A DNA stretch of 22,862 nt from a virus. The notes beneath the pieces were generated by a model. It was not told the origin of the DNA and ran no database searches. It worked only from the letters and a program-made list of their open reading frames with translations. The position numbers were made by a program, and so were the translations under genes. The stretch is taken from positions 1 through 22,862 of the IMG/VR virus record IMGVR_UViG_3300005295_000016. One strand, 5' to 3'. Below, piece after piece: positions 8,007 to 13,974 of this stretch (position 1 is the first letter of the stretch; every line of letters begins with the position of its first letter).

Positions 8007-8095
8007 GGCATAGCCACGGTCATGGATGCCTCAAGCCCCCATACGAACCACACGAGCAGGAAGGTGCCGCCCGTGACGAGAACGCGGCTAACCAT
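8003..8095 (-). CDS. 30-residue single-pass membrane peptide
   Basis: The ATG at 8095 lies eight bases inside the previous gene and the TGA overlaps the endolysin GTG. The peptide is mostly one membrane helix (VLVTGGTFLLVWFVWGLEA) ending TVAMP. A longer frame to 8212 would only repeat the previous gene in another phase. Its tight coupling to both neighbours supports translation. It is possibly a lysis accessory. Confidence 0.5.
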   Translation of the reverse strand: MVSRVLVTGGTFLLVWFVWGLEASMTVAMP

Positions 8096-8390
8096 TGTTC
8101 CGGGCCGTCTCTTCGGTCGCCATGATGATGCCGAGGCCCACGAACGCCCCGAGAGCGGTGGCCCCGAGCAGGCTCGATGCGGCATTCGGGATCGTGACGA
8201 TGAGATAGGCAAAGATCGAGCCCGCGGCCGGCGCGGCCGTCATGAACAGGGCGAGTGCCTCTAGGAAGTCGCGCCGTGCCCGACGGTCGTGGTGCTGGCG
8301 GTAGCCCATCCAGCGCTTGCCCAGGACGTAGCTGAACAGGATCAGCACGGCCATGCCCCAGATGAGCGACGTTGCGATGCGGAAGTCCAT
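8088..8390 (-). CDS. Three-pass small membrane protein, holin candidate
   Basis: The 100-residue protein has hydrophobic segments near residues 7-24 (SLIWGMAVLILFSYVLG), 45-66 (ALALFMTAAPAAGSIFAYLIV) and 72-92 (ASSLLGATALGAFVGLGIIM), with a strongly basic loop (RQHHDRRARRDF) after the first. Three helices with this size match class I holins. The ATG shares one base with the preceding TGA (TGATG). It lies just upstream of the endolysin. Confidence 0.55.
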   Translation of the reverse strand: MDFRIATSLIWGMAVLILFSYVLGKRWMGYRQHHDRRARRDFLEALALFMTAAPAAGSIFAYLIVTIPNAASSLLGATALGAFVGLGIIMATEETARNNG

Positions 8391-8593
8391 CAGCCCGTCA
8401 GCCGCCGGATACCCTCGACGCCGAGCAGCAGCGCCCCGGTGCCGAGCATGAGGAACAGCGGGAATGCTTCGAGCTGATAGTCGGGCCGGAACGCGTCAAC
8501 CATCGCAAGGATGCCCACGAGCCCGATGAGGAAGAGGCCACCGATAGCACGCTCGCGGTTGAACGGCGGCTTGATGCTGCCATCATCGGTCAA
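8390..8593 (-). CDS. Two-pass small membrane protein
   Basis: The 67-residue frame has two hydrophobic helices, IGGLFLIGLVGILAMV and FPLFLMLGTGALLLGV. The only in-frame initiator after the upstream TAG is TTG at 8593, with no good Shine-Dalgarno sequence, and the leader before it is structured. It may be a second holin or an antiholin. Confidence 0.55.
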   Translation of the reverse strand: MTDDGSIKPPFNRERAIGGLFLIGLVGILAMVDAFRPDYQLEAFPLFLMLGTGALLLGVEGIRRLTG

Positions 8594-8670
8594 GGAGGGA
8601 CGGCCCCACGCCCGTCTGAGACGGGCTACCGCCTAGCCCTGTTGGCGTCAATGGGGCCATCGAGCGCACG
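8594..8670 (-). promoter_or_regulatory. 77-base gap with competing hairpins
   Basis: This gap before the membrane-protein cluster has three inverted repeats. GCCCGTC/GACGGGC (8610-8616 with 8620-8626) and GGGCTA/TAGCCC (8623-8628 with 8634-8639) share bases and exclude each other. GGCCCCA/TGGGGCC (8602-8608 with 8652-8658) encloses both. No T-run follows, so a simple terminator is unlikely. Attenuation or control of the TTG start is possible. Confidence 0.4.
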
Positions 8671-8838
8671 CTACCACACCTCTCGGACGATCCAAGCGGT
8701 CGCCAGGACGAAGAACCCGGCTAGCGATGCCGTCGCCAGCCCCAAGGTGAACATCTGGCCTTGCGTCAGGATGTACGACCAGCAGGGGCCGAGGTCATCC
8801 GGGAGGCGGTAGGCGATGAAGGTCTGACAGGGTGTCAC
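8671..8838 (-). CDS. 55-residue membrane protein
   Basis: A GTG at 8838 overlapping the methyltransferase TGA opens a 55-codon frame ending in TAG. Residues 1-25 are polar with two cysteines (TPCQTF, GPCWSY). Residues 28-50 form one membrane helix (MFTLGLATASLAGFFVLATA), followed by WIVREVW. It is the first of a run of small membrane proteins before the endolysin. Function is unknown. Confidence 0.55.
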   Translation of the reverse strand: MTPCQTFIAYRLPDDLGPCWSYILTQGQMFTLGLATASLAGFFVLATAWIVREVW

Positions 8839-9413
8839 GCCACACCCCACTGTGCAGCCATCGCGGCGGCGATGTTGGGATCGGTCCTGCTTCGTTCCTT
8901 CCAGCGTTCGGGACCGGGCGAGGCGTGATGGACACGGGGAATGCGGCCGTCAACGATGTTGGTCGGTTCCAGGGGCGGAAGGTTCTTCAGCCACAGGCAC
9001 GTCGCCTTCGTCTCCGGTGTGCCGAACATCCACGGTTGCACCGTCTGTGTCGGCTTCGGCAGGCCAGCGTGCCGATGCTGAATGGGGTTCTCGACAGCGA
9101 TCCTGGGAACGGGTGCGTCGAGCAATTCCTGGAAGAACTCGGATGCGTCCTCCATCGAGGCCCATCGATGTGGGTTGCGCTCGGTGCCCTTGCCACCGTA
9201 CAGCCACCGTACTCCCGACAGGGCTAGATACGTACAGGGCGGATGAGCAATCAGCAAATCCCACTCGGCGTAAATGACCTCAAAGACGCTGCCCACGTAG
9301 TGCGGCCCCGGTCGCTCTGTTTCCAACAGATCGCAGGACATGGCGTCGTGGCCGCGCTCGATGAACGCGTCCCGCACGATGCCCGAGAACTCGCAGGCTA
9401 CCAGGACTCTCAC
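8835..9413 (-). CDS. Orphan DNA cytosine methyltransferase-like protein
   Basis: This small (192-residue) enzyme has the C5-cytosine methyltransferase hallmarks: VACEFSG at residues 5-11 (SAM-binding motif I), HPPC at 57-60 with the catalytic Cys60, and VENP at 107-110 (motif VI). Further family signatures are TKATCLWLKNLPPL and a C-terminal IAAAMAAQWG. It is much shorter than full Dcm-type enzymes and lacks a large target-recognition domain. No restriction enzyme is adjacent, so it probably protects phage DNA or is degenerate for specificity. The GTG overlaps the preceding TGA. Confidence 0.78.
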   Translation of the reverse strand: MRVLVACEFSGIVRDAFIERGHDAMSCDLLETERPGPHYVGSVFEVIYAEWDLLIAHPPCTYLALSGVRWLYGGKGTERNPHRWASMEDASEFFQELLDAPVPRIAVENPIQHRHAGLPKPTQTVQPWMFGTPETKATCLWLKNLPPLEPTNIVDGRIPRVHHASPGPERWKERSRTDPNIAAAMAAQWGVA

Positions 9414-9889
9414 TCCTCCCTCCCTGCCGTGGCGGGTGATGAGGCGGCACGGTTGTACTCATCGACAATAAGGGTGAGAGCGGCATGGTAGACAGCGCTT
9501 GTACCGCAGATGCATTCCTCGTCGTCGTCCTGAGCGGCGCACGCCGATGAGTGCTGCGGCGTCCAGTTCGCAAGCGCCTCTCGCAGCGGCCCCGCGTCGG
9601 CCTGTGGGGCGGCACGGGCGGCGTCGAGGACCGGAAGGTGCGGCGATGTGCCGGTAGCACCAACTGCGAGCCCTTCGGGGCAGTAGTCCCACGTTCCATC
9701 CGGCCCGGTCCATGTGCCGTCCTCGGGGACTAACCGAACACCACACCAGAGGCAGGTCGCCGTCAACTCCGAGGGCGGCGACACCGGGCGGGGGTCGGGG
9801 GTGTCCTCCTGCAACCGAACATGCAACGGGTACTCTGCCGCCGGGTCCCAATCATCCAGTAGGCGGGGGTCGGGGGTGTCAGCGGTCAT
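9410..9889 (-). CDS. Hypothetical protein with CxxC zinc-ribbon-like motif
   Basis: I do not recognise the family. The 159-residue protein has a repeated DTPDPR motif in the first 40 residues (an 18-bp DNA repeat at 9788-9805 and 9863-9880), then CLWCGVRL with a later YCPEG, and a C-terminal half with CAAQDDDEECICG before a helix ALTLIVDEYNRA. The cysteine pairs could bind zinc. The start is ATG 9889, overlapping the preceding stop as ATGA; an in-frame GTG lies two codons upstream. Confidence 0.65.
   Translation of the reverse strand: MTADTPDPRLLDDWDPAAEYPLHVRLQEDTPDPRPVSPPSELTATCLWCGVRLVPEDGTWTGPDGTWDYCPEGLAVGATGTSPHLPVLDAARAAPQADAGPLREALANWTPQHSSACAAQDDDEECICGTSAVYHAALTLIVDEYNRAASSPATAGREE
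9788..9880. repeat. 18-bp direct repeat (9788-9805, 9863-9880)
   Basis: GCGGGGGTCGGGGGTGTC occurs twice exactly, 75 bases apart and in frame, duplicating the DTPDPR motif in the N-terminus of the hypothetical protein. Confidence 0.85.
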
Positions 9890-10020
9890 CGCCACGTAAC
9901 CGAGAACTCGTGGCGCAGGATCACGACGCCGATGCCCGAGCCGAACGGGCGGTAGAACCGGAGGGTCTGGTTCAGCCCGCTAACGGGGTGCTGTCGTAGG
10001 TGGTGGAAACGAAGCGTCAT
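9886..10020 (-). CDS. 44-residue hypothetical protein
   Basis: ATG 10020 is coupled to the previous stop (ATGA) and preceded by a purine-rich AGGAGAAGGGAG. The TGA overlaps the next ATG. The product is basic and beta-like (LRFYRPFGSG, GVVILRHEFSVTWR) with histidines near the start. No family is recognised. Coupling at both ends supports it as a real gene. Confidence 0.5.
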   Translation of the reverse strand: MTLRFHHLRQHPVSGLNQTLRFYRPFGSGIGVVILRHEFSVTWR

Positions 10021-10168
10021 CGCGTCTCTCCCTTCTCCTGCCGACGCGGGCGCTCCCTCGTGAAGCGATCAATGGTCACCCACCACCACACGGGACAGCG
10101 GATCGTGCAGGGCGTTCCCGGCTTGTGGTCGTGGGCTAGTCCGGTCATCCCGTCTCTCCCTTCTCCTG
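10016..10168. repeat. 25-bp start-module repeat (10016-10040, 10144-10168)
   Basis: Two copies with one mismatch each contain the end of one gene (encoding EKGET), the Shine-Dalgarno-like AGGAGAAGGGAG, and the ATGA junction of the next gene. This implies duplication of a gene-junction cassette. Confidence 0.85.
10017..10148 (-). CDS. 43-residue hypothetical protein
   Basis: ATG 10148 overlaps the preceding TGA and has AGGAGAAGGGAG upstream. The product carries two cysteines (PGTPCTIRCPVWWW) and a basic tail ending RRQEKGETR, the same ending as the upstream protein. Its function is unknown. A longer frame to 10220 is less likely because it runs into the upstream gene. Confidence 0.5.
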   Translation of the reverse strand: MTGLAHDHKPGTPCTIRCPVWWWVTIDRFTRERPRRQEKGETR

Positions 10169-10450
10169 TGCGGCCACGATGGCGGCGAAGATGGCGGCGG
10201 AACAGTCCTTCGACGTACACGGCCAGTCACCTGGAGGCGAGTGGCGATGCTCGTCCAGCGCCGTCGCCAGTTCGGCCTCCGAGACGAGGAGGTAGCCGTC
10301 ATCGGTGACGGTGAACGTCGGTGAGTACCAGCCTTCCGTCGTTGGTTCGCCCCACTCGGCGGTGATCTTGCGACCGTCATCGGTGCGGGTGCCGAACTGC
10401 TCGAACAGGTTCTCGCTGGCGAGGATCAGTCGCGTGCCGGGCGGCGTCAC
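10145..10450 (-). CDS. Hypothetical protein, SEAELA paralogue 2
   Basis: The 101-residue protein contains DGYLLVSEAELATAL, close to the DACLIVSEAELASAI of its upstream neighbour, so the two are probably duplicates that diverged. Around it are GWYSPTFTV and a C-terminal CTSKDCSAAIFAAI. No family is recognised. GTG 10450 overlaps the preceding TGA. Confidence 0.65.
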   Translation of the reverse strand: MTPPGTRLILASENLFEQFGTRTDDGRKITAEWGEPTTEGWYSPTFTVTDDGYLLVSEAELATALDEHRHSPPGDWPCTSKDCSAAIFAAIVAAQEKGETG

Positions 10451-10743
10451 GTCCCGCTCCCTTCCCGCGAGGCTACGCGGCCCTGGAGGGCGGCGCGGAT
10501 GTCACGCGCCATTACGTGCGGGATTGGCTGTAGCGCGTCGTCCAGCCACTCGCCGCCGTCCTCGGCGACGTATCCCTCGGCTATGGCTGATGCCAGTTCG
10601 GCTTCGGAGACGATCAGACAGGCGTCAGGAAGTATCACGAAACCTTCGAGGAGCGCCGCGAGGTTGGCCCGAGCGGTCACGCACCGTTCCTCCGGGCAGA
10701 CCCCGACGGCGTGATGGGCGTAGAGGTAGTCAAGGTCGTTCAT
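10447..10743 (-). CDS. Hypothetical protein, SEAELA paralogue 1
   Basis: The 98-residue acidic protein begins NDLDYLYAHH, has a CPEERC pair, the SEAELA motif near its middle, and a C-terminal helix DIRAALQGRVA. ATG 10743 overlaps the replication protein stop (ATGA). No family is recognised, but the shared motif with the next gene indicates a small local gene family. Confidence 0.65.
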   Translation of the reverse strand: MNDLDYLYAHHAVGVCPEERCVTARANLAALLEGFVILPDACLIVSEAELASAIAEGYVAEDGGEWLDDALQPIPHVMARDIRAALQGRVASREGSGT

Positions 10744-11522
10744 GCTGGCCCCTTCGGTGTTGCGGCTTCGATCATCTTGGCTAGCTCGGCGTTCTGTTCG
10801 CGGGTCCGCCGTGCCCTCTCCGCGAACGATGCGCTGCGCTCCTCCTCCCGGTCCTCGGCCTCGAGCGCGGCGAGCTTCGGCCGGCTGCTGGCGTTCAGGG
10901 CGTCGATGGCACCGAACAGGAATCCCTTGATGTCGCCCTGCTTCGTCCCGGCGCGGGCCAGTCGGTCGAACATCCCGATGACGGCGCGGGAGCCGTGCTG
11001 CTCCACCGCCACGACGAGCTTCTGGTGGTAGCCGTTACCTGGACGAACGTCGCAGCCATGGACAGCCAACCACGACAGAGCCTCCCCCTCCGGGTCGTCA
11101 AAGGGATCGTTTGCCGCGCGTGCGTCCTCCTCGGCTCGGCTATCCTCGGCTCTACCTCGGCTTCGGCCCGGTGTGTACGGACCTTCTGGGTCCCGTCTGG
11201 GTCCCGGTTGGGACCCGTCTGGGTCCCGGCCTGTCCGCTGTCGGGTAGCAGCCGCCGCCCGTTTGGCCCGCTCCGCGTCGAGTCCGTGGATGCGGAACCG
11301 GGAGCCGGTGCCGAGGTCCACGAGGCCAGCCTCGGCCAGCGCGACCACGGCAGACCGGCGAGTCCCAGCCGGGAGCATGGCCGTCGCAGGGTGGGCCTGG
11401 TCCGCTATCAGCAGCAGCCGCAGCCACGTCGCGAGGTTGGCGTCCGAGTCGAAGATCGTGACGAACTTCGGGTCATCGACGATCGACCAGTAGACGCGGG
11501 AGTAACTAGCGCGTTCGCTCAT
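10740..11522 (-). CDS. Replication initiator-like protein
   Basis: The 260-residue protein has the layout of phage replisome organisers. The N-terminus (RVYWSIVDDPKFVTIF, then LAEAGLVDLGTGSRFRIHGL) looks like a winged-helix DNA-binding domain. A charged, unstructured linker follows (residues about 95-145), and then a helical C-terminal domain (YHQKLVVAVEQHG, AVIGMFDRLA, GDIKGFLFGAID). Such proteins bind the origin and recruit the host helicase. It is the best replication gene candidate, since no polymerase or helicase is present. ATG 11522 has AGAGG nine bases upstream, inside the structured leader at 11523-11597. It is one of the few early-region genes not overlapping its upstream neighbour. 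Confidence 0.65.
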   Translation of the reverse strand: MSERASYSRVYWSIVDDPKFVTIFDSDANLATWLRLLLIADQAHPATAMLPAGTRRSAVVALAEAGLVDLGTGSRFRIHGLDAERAKRAAAATRQRTGRDPDGSQPGPRRDPEGPYTPGRSRGRAEDSRAEEDARAANDPFDDPEGEALSWLAVHGCDVRPGNGYHQKLVVAVEQHGSRAVIGMFDRLARAGTKQGDIKGFLFGAIDALNASSRPKLAALEAEDREEERSASFAERARRTREQNAELAKMIEAATPKGPA

Positions 11523-11597
11523 GGTTTCCAGCCTCTAGTGAGAGCAACGTGGCGCGGCGGAGGCTGGAACCGACACCTGACCGCCACGCTGCTCTCA
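11523..11597 (-). promoter_or_regulatory. Interlocked inverted repeats in replication-gene leader
   Basis: The whole 75-base gap is structured. Stem 1 pairs 11539-11554 with 11582-11597 (16 positions; the one mismatch is a G-U pair in the minus-strand RNA). Stem 2 pairs 11526-11535 with 11560-11569 (10 bp, perfect) and covers the Shine-Dalgarno AGAGG. The arms alternate, so the stems form a pseudoknot or, more likely, compete: the connecting loop of three bases is too short to span stem 1 fully. Confidence 0.65.
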
Positions 11598-11819
11598 TCA
11601 TTGTACGCCCTTCGACGCGCCGTAGATACGGCCTCGGCCGTCGTTTGGCAGCCTGCCACCGTTCGGCGTGGGTCGGGCGTAGCATCGACCGTCACGCATC
11701 GCGGCCTCGTAGAAGGCTGCGGGGCAGTCGGCGCATGGACGGATGGCTCCGCGACGGACTCGGGCGGCAGCCTCGAGCCAGCCGGCCAGCTCGTCCGGGG
11801 TCATGCAGTCGTAGGTCAC
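11598..11819 (-). CDS. Hypothetical protein with CADC motif
   Basis: The 73-residue protein begins with a helix (MTPDELAGWLEAAARV), followed by CADCPAAFYEAAMRDGRC, a possible three-cysteine metal site, and a basic tail. GTG 11819 overlaps the HNH stop. Its stop codon touches the 5' arm of the leader structure of the next gene, so ribosomes finishing here could disturb that structure. Function is unknown. Confidence 0.6.
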   Translation of the reverse strand: MTYDCMTPDELAGWLEAAARVRRGAIRPCADCPAAFYEAAMRDGRCYARPTPNGGRLPNDGRGRIYGASKGVQ

Positions 11820-12130
11820 GCCGTCTCGTCCATCTGCATGGGGTCAGGCGGCAGGAAGCCCCGGAGATAGGCCCGCAGCTCCGGCCGGTGAGCCGTGGCC
11901 CAGCCCGTCCAGAGGTGATGGCCCTCGCAGAGCGTGACGAGGTGCGCCATGTCGGACGGTGCGCGGACGCCCATGCGGGGCTCGTCCTTGACGTGATCGA
12001 GGGTGTCCCGGCCCCGGCAGTCCATCGAGGAGCCGCCCAAGCGGGGCGCCACGCAGCCCTGGTCCCGTTGCAGGACGGCTATCGCCAGCTCACGGGTCAC
12101 GGGGTCGGCGTGCGGCTTGCGGCGGATCAT
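11816..12130 (-). CDS. HNH-type nuclease
   Basis: The 104-residue protein has RDQGCVAPRLGG, DCRGRDTLDHVKDEPRMG and HLVTLCEGHHLWTGWA. The Asp-His pair, paired cysteines and final His-His make a small zinc-stabilised HNH fold. Its place among early recombination and replication genes suggests a recombination or DNA-processing nuclease rather than the packaging role of the other HNH gene. ATG 12130 overlaps the preceding TGA; a frame to 12199 only overlaps the upstream gene. Confidence 0.68.
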   Translation of the reverse strand: MIRRKPHADPVTRELAIAVLQRDQGCVAPRLGGSSMDCRGRDTLDHVKDEPRMGVRAPSDMAHLVTLCEGHHLWTGWATAHRPELRAYLRGFLPPDPMQMDETA

Positions 12131-12336
12131 ATCGCCAGCTCCATCTGGGCCTTCTCTACGATCCAGTAGCCCTTCCGGCCGTCCGTCCGCTTCCGGCAAT
12201 CGACCGTGTAGCCCGCCGCCCGAGCGTCCGAGACGCGGCCCGTGACATTGACCAGCGATGTGGCGAGGGTGATCTCAAGCGAGGTGGCACCGGGGTTGTT
12301 GCGGAGGAAGGCGATGAGTGTCTGCGTCTGCGTCAT
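12127..12336 (-). CDS. Small winged-helix DNA-binding protein
   Basis: The 69-residue protein reads as a winged helix: TLIAFLRNNPGATSLEITLA, then NVTGRVSDARAAGYTV as the recognition helix, then a wing CRKRTDGRKGYWIV. It is probably an early regulator. ATG 12336 shares a base with the preceding TGA; an in-frame GTG lies one codon upstream. Confidence 0.68.
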   Translation of the reverse strand: MTQTQTLIAFLRNNPGATSLEITLATSLVNVTGRVSDARAAGYTVDCRKRTDGRKGYWIVEKAQMELAI

Positions 12337-13103
12337 CACACCGTCTCACCGAACAGCGGCACCGTCTCGGCCTCCATCGCCGGCAGGATGAACTCCGGCC
12401 CCTTGATGCGCTCGAGGTCGAGCACCTGGTACGTGACCTCTTTCTTGCTGCCCTTCGGGGTGAACGTCTCGTCTCGGATGCGGCCCCACACGCTCACCCG
12501 TTGGCCGATGACGCCCTCGCGCAGGCCAGCGAGGATGTCGGCCATGTCGCCCTTGACGATGACCTTGATGCCACCTGCGGGGCTCACGAGCTTGAACGCC
12601 AGCACCGATCCATCGGGCGACATCTTCGGGAGGAAGTCGGGGAAATCCTTGGCGAGCTCGGCGGTGCCGATGAGGCTGCCGTCTCCGTTGACGAGCGGCG
12701 GCTTGGCGGCGAGCTGCTCCCGCTCCTTGGCGTTCTGTGACGCCGGGGTGATCGGCTCTTCCTTGTTGGCGATTTCGTTCGCGGAGGCAATCGACTTGTC
12801 GATCCCGATGCCCAGCGCACCGATGGCGCGGCCCCACGCGCTTGTCTCGGTGTTCTCCAGCTCGGAGCCACGGGTGAAGTTGGTCGTGCCGGGGAGGACC
12901 ATCCACGACCAGCCCTGACCGGGGAGCGGATCGTCGGGGGTCCTGTAGGCGAACGCCTGGACCCACACCCGCGCGGTGTCGCCGTCCATGCGGACCTTGA
13001 CCTTGCCGGTGACGAGCCGTCCGTCAGGCCATCGCTCGTAGAACATGGCGATGCGGGTGCGGACCTCGACGTAATCCTTGAGCCGGTCCTCGTACTGGCT
13101 CAC
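12336..13103 (-). CDS. ERF-like single-strand annealing protein with OB-like C-terminus
   Basis: The 255-residue protein carries NTETSAWGRAIGALGIGI near residues 83-100 followed by SIASANEI, the signature of ERF/Sak-type annealing proteins used in phage recombination and circularisation. Upstream strands (VTGKVKVRMDGDTARVWVQA) fit that fold. The C-terminal 80 residues (GGIKVIVKGDM, RVSVWGRIRDETF, TYQVLDLERI) look like an OB-fold, so the protein may combine annealing and ssDNA binding. GTG 13103 overlaps the preceding TGA. Confidence 0.65.
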   Translation of the reverse strand: MSQYEDRLKDYVEVRTRIAMFYERWPDGRLVTGKVKVRMDGDTARVWVQAFAYRTPDDPLPGQGWSWMVLPGTTNFTRGSELENTETSAWGRAIGALGIGIDKSIASANEIANKEEPITPASQNAKEREQLAAKPPLVNGDGSLIGTAELAKDFPDFLPKMSPDGSVLAFKLVSPAGGIKVIVKGDMADILAGLREGVIGQRVSVWGRIRDETFTPKGSKKEVTYQVLDLERIKGPEFILPAMEAETVPLFGETV

Positions 13104-13336
13104 GCCGGCACCTTCCGAAGCTCTGCGAACGCGGCCCGCCATGCGCCCCCAGCGGTGGTGTATCCGTACACCTCCGCGGCCAGCCGAAGGTCAGGCGTCA
13201 GGATGCGACACGTCCACCCGCTCATACCGCGGCCGAGGTGGACCCGGTAGTCGGGCGGCTGCGCCGTGGCGATGGCAAGGCGGTTCTGCTCCGTCAACTG
13301 ACGACGGGCGAACGGGGTGGGCTGATGGAGGATCAC
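13100..13336 (-). CDS. Hypothetical early protein
   Basis: The 78-residue protein starts at GTG 13336, sharing a base with the preceding TAG. It has a polar N-terminus and a compact C-terminal half (GRGMSGWTCRILTPDLRLAA, GGAWRAAFAELRKV). Nothing is recognised. A longer frame to 13369 overlaps the upstream gene without need. Confidence 0.6.
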   Translation of the reverse strand: MILHQPTPFARRQLTEQNRLAIATAQPPDYRVHLGRGMSGWTCRILTPDLRLAAEVYGYTTAGGAWRAAFAELRKVPA

Positions 13337-13590
13337 TAGTCCACAACCTCTACTTCCGTCCCGCGCCATTCCACGAACTCGCGGGCCTTGGCCTGTGTCA
13401 GGCCGTCTGCCTGCTCCGGCTCCTGGATGAGACGACCCAGCCGACGCGGACTGGCGACGGTGTGCGAGAACTCCGGGTCACGGATGGCCGCAGCACGACG
13501 GGCGTCGTCGGTGTTCGCCGCGATCACCGTCACCCGGTAGACGCGCGGCGAGGGGGTGAGCCGGTGGTACCGGACTTGGTAGAAGTACAT
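13336..13590 (-). CDS. Hypothetical early protein
   Basis: The 84-residue protein begins MYFYQVRYHRL, a short strand-like start, followed by YRVTVIAANTDDARRAAAIRD and an acidic end (EVEVVD). It resembles small alpha/beta proteins of unknown role. ATG 13590 has GGGAG five bases upstream, at the edge of the structured 13591-13760 region. That ribosome site can pair with the loop of the nearest hairpin. Confidence 0.6.
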   Translation of the reverse strand: MYFYQVRYHRLTPSPRVYRVTVIAANTDDARRAAAIRDPEFSHTVASPRRLGRLIQEPEQADGLTQAKAREFVEWRGTEVEVVD

Positions 13591-13760
13591 GCCTACTCCC
13601 GGTTGTGTGGGCCGACGGCTACCGGGATAGCCGCCGGCCCGATACGGACGCCCTAAGCCAGATCGGTTGCCCCACGATCCGGGTGTTCAGGCATCCGGCG
13701 GTGCGCCCCGGCACACTGGCTGGGGGGAAGCCCTGCGGGGCGCACCGCGGGAAGTCTGAC
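13591..13760 (-). ncRNA. 170-base structured noncoding region
   Basis: No convincing gene lies here. Three hairpins stand in a row: 13700-13710 with 13736-13746 (11 bp perfect, 25-base loop), 13661-13665 with 13675-13679 (5 bp), and 13611-13621 with 13628-13638 (11 pairs, one of them G-U in the minus transcript, 6-base loop). The loop of the last hairpin (13622-13627) is complementary to 13597-13602, which overlaps the ribosome site of the next gene. It could be a regulatory leader, a small RNA, or an origin or packaging site. Confidence 0.45.
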
Positions 13761-13868
13761 TTACGTGCGGGCGGTAATGGCGATGAAGAGTCCGATGCCT
13801 AGAGCGATATAGGCGATCCAGTTCAGGATCGCAGAGCGCCACGACTCCTCATGGCGATCACCCCACAT
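13761..13868 (-). CDS. 35-residue membrane peptide
   Basis: ATG 13868 has AAGGAG seven bases upstream and lies inside the previous gene. After a polar start (WGDRHEESWRSA) comes one membrane helix (ILNWIAYIALGIGLFIAI) and a basic end. It is an early membrane peptide of unknown function; a host-takeover or exclusion role is a guess. Confidence 0.5.
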   Translation of the reverse strand: MWGDRHEESWRSAILNWIAYIALGIGLFIAITART

Positions 13869-13974
13869 GGCGCATCTCCTTGGCCTGCAACCGCTCCAGC
13901 CATGGCGGTCGGACCGGCTCCGGCTTCTTCGGCTCGCTCTTCTTCGCAGCGGCGATGCGTTCACGGAGCGTCAT
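13858..13974 (-). CDS. 38-residue charged peptide
   Basis: ATG 13974 overlaps the repressor TGA (ATGA), and the TGA lies within the next gene. The product is lysine- and proline-rich (AAAKKSEPKKPEPVRPPWLE), probably disordered. No family is recognised. Coupling on both sides supports expression. Confidence 0.45.
   Translation of the reverse strand: MTLRERIAAAKKSEPKKPEPVRPPWLERLQAKEMRHVG

Noticed and set aside
8583-8660. 25-codon minus-strand frame in the gap before the two-pass membrane gene
   Set aside because: Glycine/proline/serine-rich, no ribosome site, and its ATGA junction leads into an out-of-phase shadow. The hairpins explain the gap better.
11526-11597. Simple terminator or iteron origin beside the replication gene
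   Set aside because: There is no T-run and there are no direct iterons. The arms alternate and cover the ribosome site, which fits a leader switch better, though an origin role cannot be fully excluded.
13700-13746. Rho-independent terminator
   Set aside because: The 11-bp stem is strong, but the loop is 25 bases and no T-run follows on either strand.
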